Of a DNA stretch of 46,744 nt, positions 25,868-34,401 are shown piece after piece. Source of the stretch: Vulcanimicrobiota bacterium (lineage in GTDB: Bacteria > Vulcanimicrobiota > Vulcanimicrobiia > Vulcanimicrobiales > Vulcanimicrobiaceae); assembly GCA_003136355.1 (NCBI GenBank), contig PLED01000067.1:15619-62362 (forward strand). Direction: 5' to 3'. Every line of letters starts with the position of its first letter. Position 1 is the stretch's first letter. Below the pieces are notes generated by a model, which was given only the letters and a program-made list of their open reading frames with translations, was not told where the DNA came from and made no database searches. The translations under genes were made by a program, and so were the position numbers.

Positions 25868-28800
25868 GCGCGCGTGGAAATCTGCGCGCAAACCACGTTG
25901 AGCGCCGCGTCGAGCACCGGATAGGGGCGCCGCTGGAGCGCGTCGATGAAAGCGGTTTCGTCGACGCCGGCCAGATCGTCGAGCGACGTGATGAGCATGC
26001 GCCGGTAGTTCGCTTCGGCGTCGGATTCGCTTGGCATCAGTCGCGCGAGCGCCGCCCACGGCAGCGCTGTTGCCAGCGGTGCGGCTTCCAAGCGCGCAGC
26101 CAGTGCGCGTAATTCGCCCGCATCGCAAGCTCCGCGCAACATCGTGGCGCCGCTCGAAAGTGCCGGCTGCCCCGGACCGAGTGCGTTCAACAGCGCGACG
26201 ATCCCCGCGCGCGTTCCGGAGCTTTCTAGGTCGCGCGGCGCGATCACGTAATTCGGCAGGCGCAACTTAATGAAGAGCCGGTCGAGCGTCTCGCGCAGAG
26301 CGTCGCGAACTTCTTCGAGCGCGGCTTCATTTGAAGAGCCCGCCTCGTCGGGGAAAAACGCCCGCAGTGCAAACATGTGACACGTCAATCCACCGAAATG
26401 CGCTTCGGAAAGAAACTTTAGCGTCCGGTCTAAACGGTCGCGATCGAAAACCGCAACCGTTTCGACGACGTGCGCCTCGTCGTCGTCGCCGGCGTGTCCG
26501 TTGCCGCTCGACCCGAGCGAAAGTACCGACGTTACCGAAGTTTCGCCGCGCGCGACCGGCATCGCCGGCGGCAGCTGAACGAAACGCTCGTTGACATCGG
26601 GCAGCGCGCGCTGTCCGCCCGCAAACGCCGGACCCAACATGCCATCCAACCCGAACGGCAGTCCCGCGATTGCGTTAGCGAAAACCGGCGAGCAGCGGAC
26701 CTTTAGTTCGGGCGCGGCGATTTCGTCCAAACGTTCGCCGTCATAAGAAATGCGCGCAGTGCGAATAAGCGTTTCGCCCGAAGACAATCCGTTGTGCACG
26801 ACTTCGCGCCACGAGATCGCCGCCTCGACTCCGGGGTCGACGTCGCTCAGCATGATGCCCTGTTCGCTCGTGAGCGGAGACTGCGCGCCAATGTCGCGCA
26901 CGGACAGTTCGTTCACGGTCGTGCTGTTCGGAACGTAGATGAGCTCATCGAGCGAATCGATGGAGATTTTGACGCGCCGTGCCGGTCCGTCGCCGCCGTT
27001 GCGCACGTGCAGCACGAATTCGACTTCGTCGCCAGCATCGGCAACGTCGGCTGGTTCGCTGTGCAGCGTGCCGACGGAGAAGTTCGGTTCCGCGGTAGTG
27101 ACGATCGTGAGCCGCGTCAGCTGCACCGGCAGCATCGCGTCGGCTGTAAGCACTGACTCTATCGTCACCGGATACGCTTTGGCCAAGCTGCGCAAAAGGC
27201 GAATGCCGAGCTTCGCTTCAACCGTTCCACCCGGTCGGATCTCGCCGAAGAGCAGTGCCGACCGCTCGCGTGTCGCGCCTTCGACGCTTTCCAGGCGCGC
27301 TTCCGGCGACACGTACAAACGCAGACGCACGTTGTTGGCGATGTCGGTGCCCTCGTTGCGCAAGCGCACATGCACTTCCACGAGCTGATTGGGGCGGAAG
27401 ACGTCGTCTTGCACGAGCTGCAGCTGCGATGTTTCGGCCGAGAACGCCGGATGCGACTCGACGCGCCAATTCGCTTCACCCAAAACGACCTCGCCCGCCT
27501 CACGCGCGTGCATCGACCCGCCTAAACGGATATCGCTGCGGTTAGCGTAGGGCGTGCGCACGCGCGCGCGCACGGTCAGGCGGCGTGACGTGTACGGATC
27601 GATTTTTCCCAAGTCGACTTCATCGCGATCCATTTGTAAACGCACGGTCTTATCGAAGACGCGGACTTCGTCCAGCGCCGGATCGAGCACTAAGTGCAGC
27701 CGCGCGTCGGTCGCCGGCGCGCTGCCGTCGTTGCTCAACAGGATCGTGGCTTCGCATTCGTCGGACGGTTGAACCGAGCTGCCGCCGACGCGCACGATGC
27801 GGTTGTGGCGCGCGGAGAAACGCGGCTGCGAACGCACTACCGCCGAGCATTCGAAGTTGCGCTCGCCTTCGGGTGCCCAATTCAGTTTCGCGCGAACCGG
27901 CAGCGACGTTCCGTCGGCAATCGGCGAAAGCACCGCACCTTCGGCCACGAACTCGACGCCTTCGCGCGCGCCGATCGCTCCAAGATCGAAGGTGAGACTC
28001 TCTTTCTTGCGTTCGCGCAGCGGCTGTCCGTCGATGCGGAAACTTCCCCGCACCGGCATCACGTGGTCCGGAAACTCCAGCGTGAGCGACACGTTTTCCG
28101 CGGTGGTCGTGCCCGCGTTAAATGCAACTGCCCGCACGACGATGTGTGAGCCCGGCGTAACGTCGTACTCCGGTTCGACGGTGACCGATGTGCGGTCGTC
28201 TTCAAAATCGGCTTGCGCGCGCACGGTCAAACTCGCCGGATCGACCGCGAACGCCGCCGTTTCTTGCGATGCGATCTGCGCGCGAGCGACGATAGCGGTT
28301 CCGTCGGCGAGCGGATCGTCGACGCGCACGCGATACTGCAGCGTTACCGTGGCGCTGGCCGGCAGCGACGGCGCAACGATCGGAGCATGCACGCGATCGA
28401 ACGACGCCAGCAGCTCCCGTTCGAACTCGCGCCCGTTGACGCGGGCGGAATTCGGGACGTAACTCGTATGTTCGGGAATGGGCGCGACGACGACGACATC
28501 GTGCGCGCTGGATTCGCCCGCGTTGTGAACGCGGACCGTAACGTTTGCTTCGCCTCCCGGCGCGGCGCCGCCGGAGGCGCCATGACGCGTTTCGATCGCG
28601 ACGTTGGTCAGCGCATTTTCCAGTGCCGGCCGGCTGTGAGCGACCAAGCGGACGACGTTCGATCCCACCGGAGCGAGCTCGAACGCGGCGACCGCGGCCT
28701 GCAACTCGACGGTGGAACCATTTTCGATCGCACCCGCGACGCTGTACGCAATGTCGATGCGACGCTCTTCGGCGGGCGCGACATCGCCGATCTGCGCCCC

Positions 28801-29070
28801 GGCACGCGCGAGCAGCGGTGAGCTCCCTTGCTCGTCGTCGAGCGCCTCTTCGTCGAGCTTACCGCTTCCGACGAGATAGACCAATCCTTCGGGGAGATTA
28901 AAACGTACGCGCACGCCGGTTGCCGGCGCGCCGCCCTGGTTACGGAACGTGAACGTTGCGCGCACGGTCATTCCAGGTTCCAACTCGCGCTCAGGCGAAA
29001 CGACGAGGGTTCGTAGACCCTCGGGAAGCGTCGGTGTACCCGGCGCAAACACGTCCGTCAGGGTGCGCAT
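25864..29070 (-). CDS. Large protein with six DUF11/CARDB-like Ig repeats, no signal peptide
   Basis: A 1068-residue protein. From about residue 25 to 790 six units of roughly 115-125 residues repeat the pattern of a beta-sandwich with a central N-x-G-x-x-x-A motif: FRNQGGAPATGVRV, VHNAGESSAHDVVV, AFNAGTTTAENVSL, LSNDGSAPATDARL, LRNEGTDIANNVRL, VRNGGDGPARRVKI. Units end with phrases like YVPNS. A linker follows, then a 250-residue alpha-helical C-terminal domain I do not recognise. DUF11 repeats are normally on exported surface proteins, yet the N-terminus (MRTLTDVFAPGTPTLPEGLR) has no signal peptide or membrane segment. Coupled to the membrane-anchored gene downstream. Function unknown. Confidence 0.75.
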   Translation of the reverse strand: MRTLTDVFAPGTPTLPEGLRTLVVSPERELEPGMTVRATFTFRNQGGAPATGVRVRFNLPEGLVYLVGSGKLDEEALDDEQGSSPLLARAGAQIGDVAPAEERRIDIAYSVAGAIENGSTVELQAAVAAFELAPVGSNVVRLVAHSRPALENALTNVAIETRHGASGGAAPGGEANVTVRVHNAGESSAHDVVVVAPIPEHTSYVPNSARVNGREFERELLASFDRVHAPIVAPSLPASATVTLQYRVRVDDPLADGTAIVARAQIASQETAAFAVDPASLTVRAQADFEDDRTSVTVEPEYDVTPGSHIVVRAVAFNAGTTTAENVSLTLEFPDHVMPVRGSFRIDGQPLRERKKESLTFDLGAIGAREGVEFVAEGAVLSPIADGTSLPVRAKLNWAPEGERNFECSAVVRSQPRFSARHNRIVRVGGSSVQPSDECEATILLSNDGSAPATDARLHLVLDPALDEVRVFDKTVRLQMDRDEVDLGKIDPYTSRRLTVRARVRTPYANRSDIRLGGSMHAREAGEVVLGEANWRVESHPAFSAETSQLQLVQDDVFRPNQLVEVHVRLRNEGTDIANNVRLRLYVSPEARLESVEGATRERSALLFGEIRPGGTVEAKLGIRLLRSLAKAYPVTIESVLTADAMLPVQLTRLTIVTTAEPNFSVGTLHSEPADVADAGDEVEFVLHVRNGGDGPARRVKISIDSLDELIYVPNSTTVNELSVRDIGAQSPLTSEQGIMLSDVDPGVEAAISWREVVHNGLSSGETLIRTARISYDGERLDEIAAPELKVRCSPVFANAIAGLPFGLDGMLGPAFAGGQRALPDVNERFVQLPPAMPVARGETSVTSVLSLGSSGNGHAGDDDEAHVVETVAVFDRDRLDRTLKFLSEAHFGGLTCHMFALRAFFPDEAGSSNEAALEEVRDALRETLDRLFIKLRLPNYVIAPRDLESSGTRAGIVALLNALGPGQPALSSGATMLRGACDAGELRALAARLEAAPLATALPWAALARLMPSESDAEANYRRMLITSLDDLAGVDETAFIDALQRRPYPVLDAALNVVCAQISTRA

Positions 29071-29151
29071 GACCGTCCGCGAGTCTTCGCCGCAAGCACA
29101 ACGGCCCCTTGACGCATTACTGACCTCTTAGCGAAAGGTTTGCACTGTAAG

Positions 29152-30342
29152 ATGCTCGCAACGAAAGCCGATCGTTTCGCCGAAGCCGTGTCGCGGCTCG
29201 GATCGGAAAGCGCCTTCGAAGTTCTTGCGCGCGCTCGGGCGCTTGAAGCGCAAGGCAAGCGTGTGGTGCATATGGAGATCGGCGAACCCGATTTCGATAC
29301 GCCCGATCACATCAAGGAAGCGGGCATCCGTGCGATCCGCGAAAACCACAGCCATTACACGCCGTCGCAAGGCATACTCGAACTACGCGACGTCGTTGCG
29401 GCCTACGCGTCGAAGTTTCGCCACATCGAACCTTGGACTGCGGAAAACGTTGTGCTTTCGCCCGGCGCCAAACCGATCATCTGGAACATCCTCAGCGCGC
29501 TGCTCAGTCCCGGCGACGAATTCGTCTACTTCGATCCCGCCTACCCTGCGTACGCGTCGTGCGCCAACTACTTGGGGGCGAAGACGGTACCGATTCCGCT
29601 GTTGGAAGAAAAGAATTGGCGCATGGACTTGGACGAGCTCGAGCGCCGCGTCTCGGACCGCACGAAAGCCATCATGATCAACTCGCCGCACAACCCGACC
29701 GGCGGCGTGCTCACCAAAGAAGATCTCGAGCGGATCGCGGCGATGGCGCAGCGCCACGACTTCGTGGTCATATCCGATGAAATTTACAGCCGCAACTTTT
29801 ACGACCGCGAGTTCAACTCGATCGTCAGCGTTCCAGGTATGCGCGACCGCACGATCGTCATCGACGGCTTTTCGAAGGCGTACGCCATGACCGGCTGGCG
29901 CTTGGGCTACGCGATCATGGCGCCCGAATATGCCAAGTACGTGACGCTCTTCAATAATAATACGTTCTCGTGCGTCGCCAGCTTCGTGCAACAGGCCGGT
30001 ATCGCCGCGCTGACCGGCGACGATGAGCCCGTCGTGCGCATGAACAATATTTTCCGCGAGCGCCGGGACGCGTTGATCAACGGAATCAACAAGATCGACG
30101 GCATGTCGTGTACAATGCCCGAAGGCGCGTTTTACGCCTTCCCTAACGTCACGAAAATCACGTCGGATGACAAGGCGCTCGCAGCATATCTCTTACAGGA
30201 GTCGGGCGTTGCGTGTCTGGGCGGCTCCGCTTTCGGCGCCGCCGGCAAAGGCTATCTGCGCTTCTCCTACGCCGCCTCGCTCGACGACATTCATTACGCA
30301 CTCGAACAGATGGCGCTGAAAATACCGCAATTTAAGGGTTAG
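29152..30342 (+). CDS. Class I/II PLP-dependent aminotransferase, aspartate aminotransferase-like
   Basis: Fold-type I aminotransferase of 396 residues. Visible are IGEPDFDTPDHIKEAG, HYTPSQGILELRDVVA, the cofactor-site NSPHNPTGGVLTKEDLE, VISDEIYSRNFYD, the Schiff-base lysine K242 in DGFSKAYAMTGWRLGY, and the substrate-carboxylate arginine region near the end (LRFSYAAS). Closest to the AspC/alanine-type subgroup I-gamma; the exact amino donor cannot be fixed. ATG 29152 is chosen; a TTG at 29140 in frame is possible. The 81 bases to the divergent repeat-protein gene contain TTGACG (29109-29114), but I do not see a convincing -10 partner. Confidence 0.92.
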   Translation: MLATKADRFAEAVSRLGSESAFEVLARARALEAQGKRVVHMEIGEPDFDTPDHIKEAGIRAIRENHSHYTPSQGILELRDVVAAYASKFRHIEPWTAENVVLSPGAKPIIWNILSALLSPGDEFVYFDPAYPAYASCANYLGAKTVPIPLLEEKNWRMDLDELERRVSDRTKAIMINSPHNPTGGVLTKEDLERIAAMAQRHDFVVISDEIYSRNFYDREFNSIVSVPGMRDRTIVIDGFSKAYAMTGWRLGYAIMAPEYAKYVTLFNNNTFSCVASFVQQAGIAALTGDDEPVVRMNNIFRERRDALINGINKIDGMSCTMPEGAFYAFPNVTKITSDDKALAAYLLQESGVACLGGSAFGAAGKGYLRFSYAASLDDIHYALEQMALKIPQFKG

Positions 30343-30360
30343 CGCGGCAAGTAGAGCATC

Positions 30361-31329
30361 GTGCCGGTAATTCTTACACAGCATTATTCGCCGGCAGATC
30401 GGATCTATGAGGACGCGGAGTTCTCACTGTATCACTACCCGAAGCAATATTTTAGCCGGGTCAACGCGTACGATCGGTTCATCTACTACCGCCCCCTCGG
30501 TAAGAGCGCCGCGCGTGCGGATTCAAAAACATACTTCGGTTACGGCATTCTAGGCCAATGGTGGCCCGATCCGGGACGAACCGACCACCGTTTCGTTCCG
30601 ATAATTCAAGGCGACGCTTTTCCGCGGCGCGTGCCGATGATGGATTCTCGCGGCACATATTATGAGACCGAAATGGCTACGCCGCCGGCCTTTCAGTCGG
30701 CCGTGCGATCCATCTCAGAGACGGCCTATTGGAAGATCCTTGCCGCGGCGGATACCAGCGCTCTTGGCGTTTCCCTTTCGCCAAACACGGAAGCAATCGC
30801 CGCACAACCCTACGCGGCCGTAGCGGGCGCGCCTGTCGACAAGTTCCGATCGACGACAACCATTCCGCCAGGCGCCGGATATCAGCCGAGTGGTGATAAC
30901 CGCTTAAACGTTTATGAGTCTGCAGCATTGCAAGAGCGAGCGCGGGCCGATCACCAACGCGTTCTTCAACTCGTGCAACACGAGGTATTAAAGCGCGGGG
31001 GAACTACCTGGTACAACAACAACATCGACCTGTATGCGCGGATCGGGGAAACTCGCATGCTCATAGAGGCGAAGAGCCTACTGGACGTGAGGGCTGCTGT
31101 CGACAGAATGCGCTATGGGATTGGACAACTAGCGGACTACGAATATCGATATAGAGCGGAGCTCGAATCACCGCAAAAGGTCCTGGCATTCGGCTCCCCG
31201 CCCGATGCCGCCACAAGTTGGATTGGTCCGCTGCTCGAAGACCAGCGAATTGCCCTGATCGCAAACGCTGGAGAAAACCTACAACCTCTAAACGAAATCG
31301 CGCGCGCGCTTTCGATTTTTAAGGAATGA
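30361..31329 (+). CDS. Probable EVE-like plus PD-(D/E)XK nuclease (modification-dependent restriction candidate)
   Basis: A 322-residue protein in two parts. Residues 1-105 (LYHYPKQYFSRVNAYDRFIY, YFGYGILGQWWPD, FPRRVPMM) resemble EVE/PUA-like domains that read modified bases. Residues 188-322 hold a PD-(D/E)XK nuclease core: D223 in NNNIDLYARIG, E236-A-K238 in MLIEAKSL, and Q256-x-x-x-Y260 in GIGQLADYEYRY. This suggests a stand-alone enzyme that cuts modified, for example phage, DNA. No methylase or partner gene is nearby. Its base composition and codon use look less GC-rich than its neighbours, consistent with transfer. Start GTG 30361. The domain calls come from motif reading only. Confidence 0.62.
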   Translation: MPVILTQHYSPADRIYEDAEFSLYHYPKQYFSRVNAYDRFIYYRPLGKSAARADSKTYFGYGILGQWWPDPGRTDHRFVPIIQGDAFPRRVPMMDSRGTYYETEMATPPAFQSAVRSISETAYWKILAAADTSALGVSLSPNTEAIAAQPYAAVAGAPVDKFRSTTTIPPGAGYQPSGDNRLNVYESAALQERARADHQRVLQLVQHEVLKRGGTTWYNNNIDLYARIGETRMLIEAKSLLDVRAAVDRMRYGIGQLADYEYRYRAELESPQKVLAFGSPPDAATSWIGPLLEDQRIALIANAGENLQPLNEIARALSIFKE

Positions 31330-31330
31330 G

Positions 31331-32413
31331 ATGAGGAGATTCGGGCTAATCGCCTGCCTCGCGATAATCGCTTGCGGCGTTAGGACCTTCGCAAGCGCGG
31401 CGACGTTTCTGTCGCCGGTCGAGGGAAACTACACGATTCCCAACTTCAAGTTCGACGACGGTGAAACGCTGCCCGAACTGCGGATTCATTACTACACGCT
31501 GGGCACGCTGCGGACCGACGCAAGCGGACATTCCAACGCTGTTCTCATTATGCACGGAACCGGCGGCTCGGGAAAGCAGTTTCTTACTCCGCCTGAACGT
31601 TTTGCCGGAGTACTCTTTGCGCCGGGCGGTCTGCTCGACGCAAGCAAGTATTTCATCATTCTTCCCGACGATATCGGACACGGCCAGTCGAGCAAACCGA
31701 GCGACGGCCTGAGCGCCAAGTTTCCGCACTACGACTACCACGACATGGTGATCGCGGAGCATGCGCTCGTGAGCGACGAACTTCACGTCGACCATTTGCG
31801 CCTGGTGATGGGAACATCAATGGGATGCATGCATAGCTGGATGTGGGGAGAGGCGTACCCGACGATGATGGACGCGCTCATGCCGCTGGCCTGTCTGCCA
31901 ATCGAAATATCCGGGCGAAACCGAGTCTGGCGCGACATGGAGATGGATCTCATCACGAGTTCGCCGGATTACAACAACGGCAATTACACTACCGAGCCCT
32001 CCGGGCTGAAAGCGGTCAACGACATCACGTGGTTCGTCGGCAGCGCACCACTGTACGATCAGTCGATTATGCCGACCCGTGACACCGCCGACGCTTATTT
32101 TAAATCGAGGCTCTCGCAAATGCCCGCCGGCGAAGACGCGAACGACGTGCTGTATCAGGTCGCGTCGTCCCGCGACTACAACCCCAAAGCCTTACTCGGG
32201 TCGATTCAGGCGACGGTCATGGCGGTGAACAGCGCGGACGATCAAATCAATCCACCGGAACTTCACATCGTGGAACGCGAGATCGGTAAAGTCAAGCACG
32301 CCAAGTTCGTCCTTCTGCCAATTACATCGCAAACGCGCGGGCACGGAACGCACACGCTGCCGTTGGTTTGGCAAAAATACTTGGCGCAGCTGCTAACGCA
32401 AACGGCGCACTGA
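31331..32413 (+). CDS. Exported alpha/beta hydrolase, MetX-like
   Basis: A 360-residue alpha/beta hydrolase related to homoserine O-acyltransferases. A signal peptide (about residues 1-23, ending TFASA) places it outside the cytoplasm, which does not fit methionine synthesis. The core has LIMHGTGGSGKQF, IILPDDIGHGQSSKP, the nucleophile elbow G-T-S163-M-G-C, an Asp in NSADDQIN and the catalytic His in RGHGTHTLP. A secreted esterase or acyltransferase is likely; substrate unknown. It starts one base after the nuclease stop, and its 3' end overlaps the convergent small membrane gene by 21 bases. Confidence 0.85.
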   Translation: MRRFGLIACLAIIACGVRTFASAATFLSPVEGNYTIPNFKFDDGETLPELRIHYYTLGTLRTDASGHSNAVLIMHGTGGSGKQFLTPPERFAGVLFAPGGLLDASKYFIILPDDIGHGQSSKPSDGLSAKFPHYDYHDMVIAEHALVSDELHVDHLRLVMGTSMGCMHSWMWGEAYPTMMDALMPLACLPIEISGRNRVWRDMEMDLITSSPDYNNGNYTTEPSGLKAVNDITWFVGSAPLYDQSIMPTRDTADAYFKSRLSQMPAGEDANDVLYQVASSRDYNPKALLGSIQATVMAVNSADDQINPPELHIVEREIGKVKHAKFVLLPITSQTRGHGTHTLPLVWQKYLAQLLTQTAH

Positions 32414-32578
32414 GAAACCCACGAGAATTCCGAGCACAAAAAGGACGACAGCCCCACATGTGATCGCGATGTAGCCGATCCAGGCCGACGGCGTGCGCAG
32501 TGTAAGAAATACGATCGTCGCGAGAACGAACATGGTGAGCAGAAAACGCAAGAGCACCGCCGCGGAATGGACGACCAT
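32393..32578 (-). CDS. Small two-helix membrane protein
   Basis: A 61-residue hydrophobic protein with two membrane segments (AAVLLRFLLTMFVLATIVFL and AITCGAVVLFVLGILVGF) and an Arg-rich end (VRRLR). ATG 32578 is 5 bases after the stop of the similar-sized gene upstream, so both probably form the tail of the dacB operon. No homology recognised. Its reality rests on hydropathy and spacing. Confidence 0.5.
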   Translation of the reverse strand: MVVHSAAVLLRFLLTMFVLATIVFLTLRTPSAWIGYIAITCGAVVLFVLGILVGFSVRRLR

Positions 32579-32583
32579 GGAAA

Positions 32584-32781
32584 CTAGTGCTCGATCTTCA
32601 TTCCGAAGGTAATACCGTAGACCAGAAGAGCCGCAATCGCCAAAGCGAGGCTCACAAAAGCCAGCCAATCCGATACGTTCGGGGCTGGACGAACGAACGT
32701 ATTTATGAGCCCGAGAATAATCGCCATTGCTAGGAGGCCTTGAAAAAGTCTCGTAAATCTCGTCAGAATTCTATGGTGCAT
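32584..32781 (-). CDS. Small two-helix membrane protein
   Basis: A 65-residue protein beginning MHHRILTRFTRLFQG, with two membrane segments (LLAMAIILGLINTFV and WLAFVSLALAIAALLVYGI). ATG 32781 overlaps the dacB stop by 11 bases. Similar in size and layout to the next gene downstream, and possibly a diverged pair. Function unknown. Confidence 0.5.
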   Translation of the reverse strand: MHHRILTRFTRLFQGLLAMAIILGLINTFVRPAPNVSDWLAFVSLALAIAALLVYGITFGMKIEH

Positions 32782-34312
32782 ACAAATACGTTGCTGTCGC
32801 AAGTGCGCCGTTGATCTGACCAGAGACGCGGCTGGCGTCCTGACCGTGCGGTACCGCGAGATTGTTTATGTAATAACAAAACGCGATGTGCCGCCCGGAT
32901 GCGGTCGTCATATATCCGGCGAGACCCTTGCCCGAAACTAAGACGCGCCGGTTGAGCGCATCGCCTCCGCTCCACGTCCCGGTCTTGGCGTGGACCTTTC
33001 CGCGCGCCGGCGAGTTGTTCGCGATATTGAAGAGCGTGCCGTCCACGCCGAGGATCGGCAGCGCTGTATAGAGCGCCTGAAAGTACGGCTGGGTGCGAAG
33101 ATACGCAAGGTAGTGCACCATGTACTGCGGTTCGATGAAAGCGAAACCGCCGAGACCGTCGTTTTGCACGATTTGCGTCGTATCGAGCCCCGCACGCTGC
33201 ATGAAACCGCGTTCGAGATCGAAGCCGGCCTGAAGCGTATGTTTGGGCGACCATAGGTACGGCATGATCGACGCATGCAAGTTGTCGCTCACTTTGAGGG
33301 TGACTTTCACGTCTTGGCTCAGCGGTGGTGAAACGTGCGCCGCGATAACATTCGGACCGGTTTCCGACGCCGACAGCGGTATTGCATCCGCGCTCGTGTT
33401 TTGCACGGCGACGGCGCGCGTTTGTAGCGCCGCCGTAAGCGTGACTTCTGCAAATCGCGCCGGCGACGGAACGTCGTACGCGTAAAGTATGGACGGCGAT
33501 CCAACCGGCAGCGACCCGACGATGGAAACCGTTCGCATTCCGACTGAATCGGCTTGGTCGCTGGGAATCGAGACCGTACGATCAGTATGCGCGGCGCCGG
33601 TCGTGGCCTTGTTGACGAACGTGACGTACGGAGTCTGCGGCGAAACTGCCAGCGTTACGGGATCGCCCGGGCGCGCGCCGGGACTTACGGTGACATCCAC
33701 GATGTTGTCGTTGACGACAATCGGTGAAACGACAACACCGGTTCCTGATTCGGGATAGCCGCCCTGGAAGAGCGAGTCGTCCACGATAACGCGGCCCGTG
33801 ACGGCTTTCACGCCATGCGCCGCGATCTGCGCCGCGAGGTCATCGATGACCGCCAACGGGTTTCCAGGCACGGCTTTCGTGTCGGGCGATCCGTCGTACG
33901 AGTGGTCCTCATTTTCGAATGAAAGTGTGCCGTCGGGTTGTATGCGTCCGGAAAGATTCGGGTCGCCCGAAGCTTGGAGAATGACGTCGCCTTGCAATAT
34001 GCCGTTCGAATCGATCGGTCCGGTGCGGTATATATTCGTCGTGAAACGATAATCCGGACCAAGAAGCGCGAGCGTTGTCCCTTCGGTCAGCAGTTTTGTC
34101 GTAGAGGCAGCCACAAAAAAGCGCTGTGCGTTCAACTCGTATACCATTTTGCCCGCATCGAGATCGTAGATCGCGATCCCAAACTGCGTCTGCGGATATC
34201 GATGGACGATTGCTTGTAGCTCCGCCGGGAGCGCCGGCTTGGCGAGGGCCGGAAGAACCGAAGTCTTAGCTACGCAGCAGAGTATCGCGGCAAAAATAAG
34301 CGAGCGCTTCAT
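32771..34312 (-). CDS. dacB: D-alanyl-D-alanine carboxypeptidase/endopeptidase, PBP4 type
   Basis: Class C (S13) penicillin-binding protein of 513 residues. A signal peptide (MKRSLIFAAILCCVAKTSVL to about residue 24) sends it to the periplasm. Active-site motifs: S70-T-T-K73 (FVAASTTKLLTEG), S-D-N in KVSDNLHASIMPYLW, and K-T-G in VHAKTGTWSGGDALN. Between them lies the large inserted domain typical of PBP4 (about 95-290). It trims or cleaves peptidoglycan cross-links. ATG 34312; 89 bases separate it from the divergent formate dehydrogenase, and a perfect inverted repeat lies at 34325-34338. Confidence 0.93.
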   Translation of the reverse strand: MKRSLIFAAILCCVAKTSVLPALAKPALPAELQAIVHRYPQTQFGIAIYDLDAGKMVYELNAQRFFVAASTTKLLTEGTTLALLGPDYRFTTNIYRTGPIDSNGILQGDVILQASGDPNLSGRIQPDGTLSFENEDHSYDGSPDTKAVPGNPLAVIDDLAAQIAAHGVKAVTGRVIVDDSLFQGGYPESGTGVVVSPIVVNDNIVDVTVSPGARPGDPVTLAVSPQTPYVTFVNKATTGAAHTDRTVSIPSDQADSVGMRTVSIVGSLPVGSPSILYAYDVPSPARFAEVTLTAALQTRAVAVQNTSADAIPLSASETGPNVIAAHVSPPLSQDVKVTLKVSDNLHASIMPYLWSPKHTLQAGFDLERGFMQRAGLDTTQIVQNDGLGGFAFIEPQYMVHYLAYLRTQPYFQALYTALPILGVDGTLFNIANNSPARGKVHAKTGTWSGGDALNRRVLVSGKGLAGYMTTASGRHIAFCYYINNLAVPHGQDASRVSGQINGALATATYLYAP

Positions 34313-34324
34313 TCACGGGTCTTG

Positions 34325-34338
34325 GTCCGCTCGCGGAC
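34325..34338. promoter_or_regulatory. Inverted repeat between dacB and fdhA
   Basis: GTCCGC-TC-GCGGAC is a perfect 14-base palindrome in the 89-base divergent gap. It could be an operator or a short hairpin in one leader. No known regulator site is recognised, and GC-rich DNA makes such repeats fairly frequent. Confidence 0.25.
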
Positions 34339-34401
34339 GAAGCCCTGCGCCGCCGCACACTGGCGGAATTCCGGGTAAGAACGGCGCAGAACCGCAAAAG
34401 C

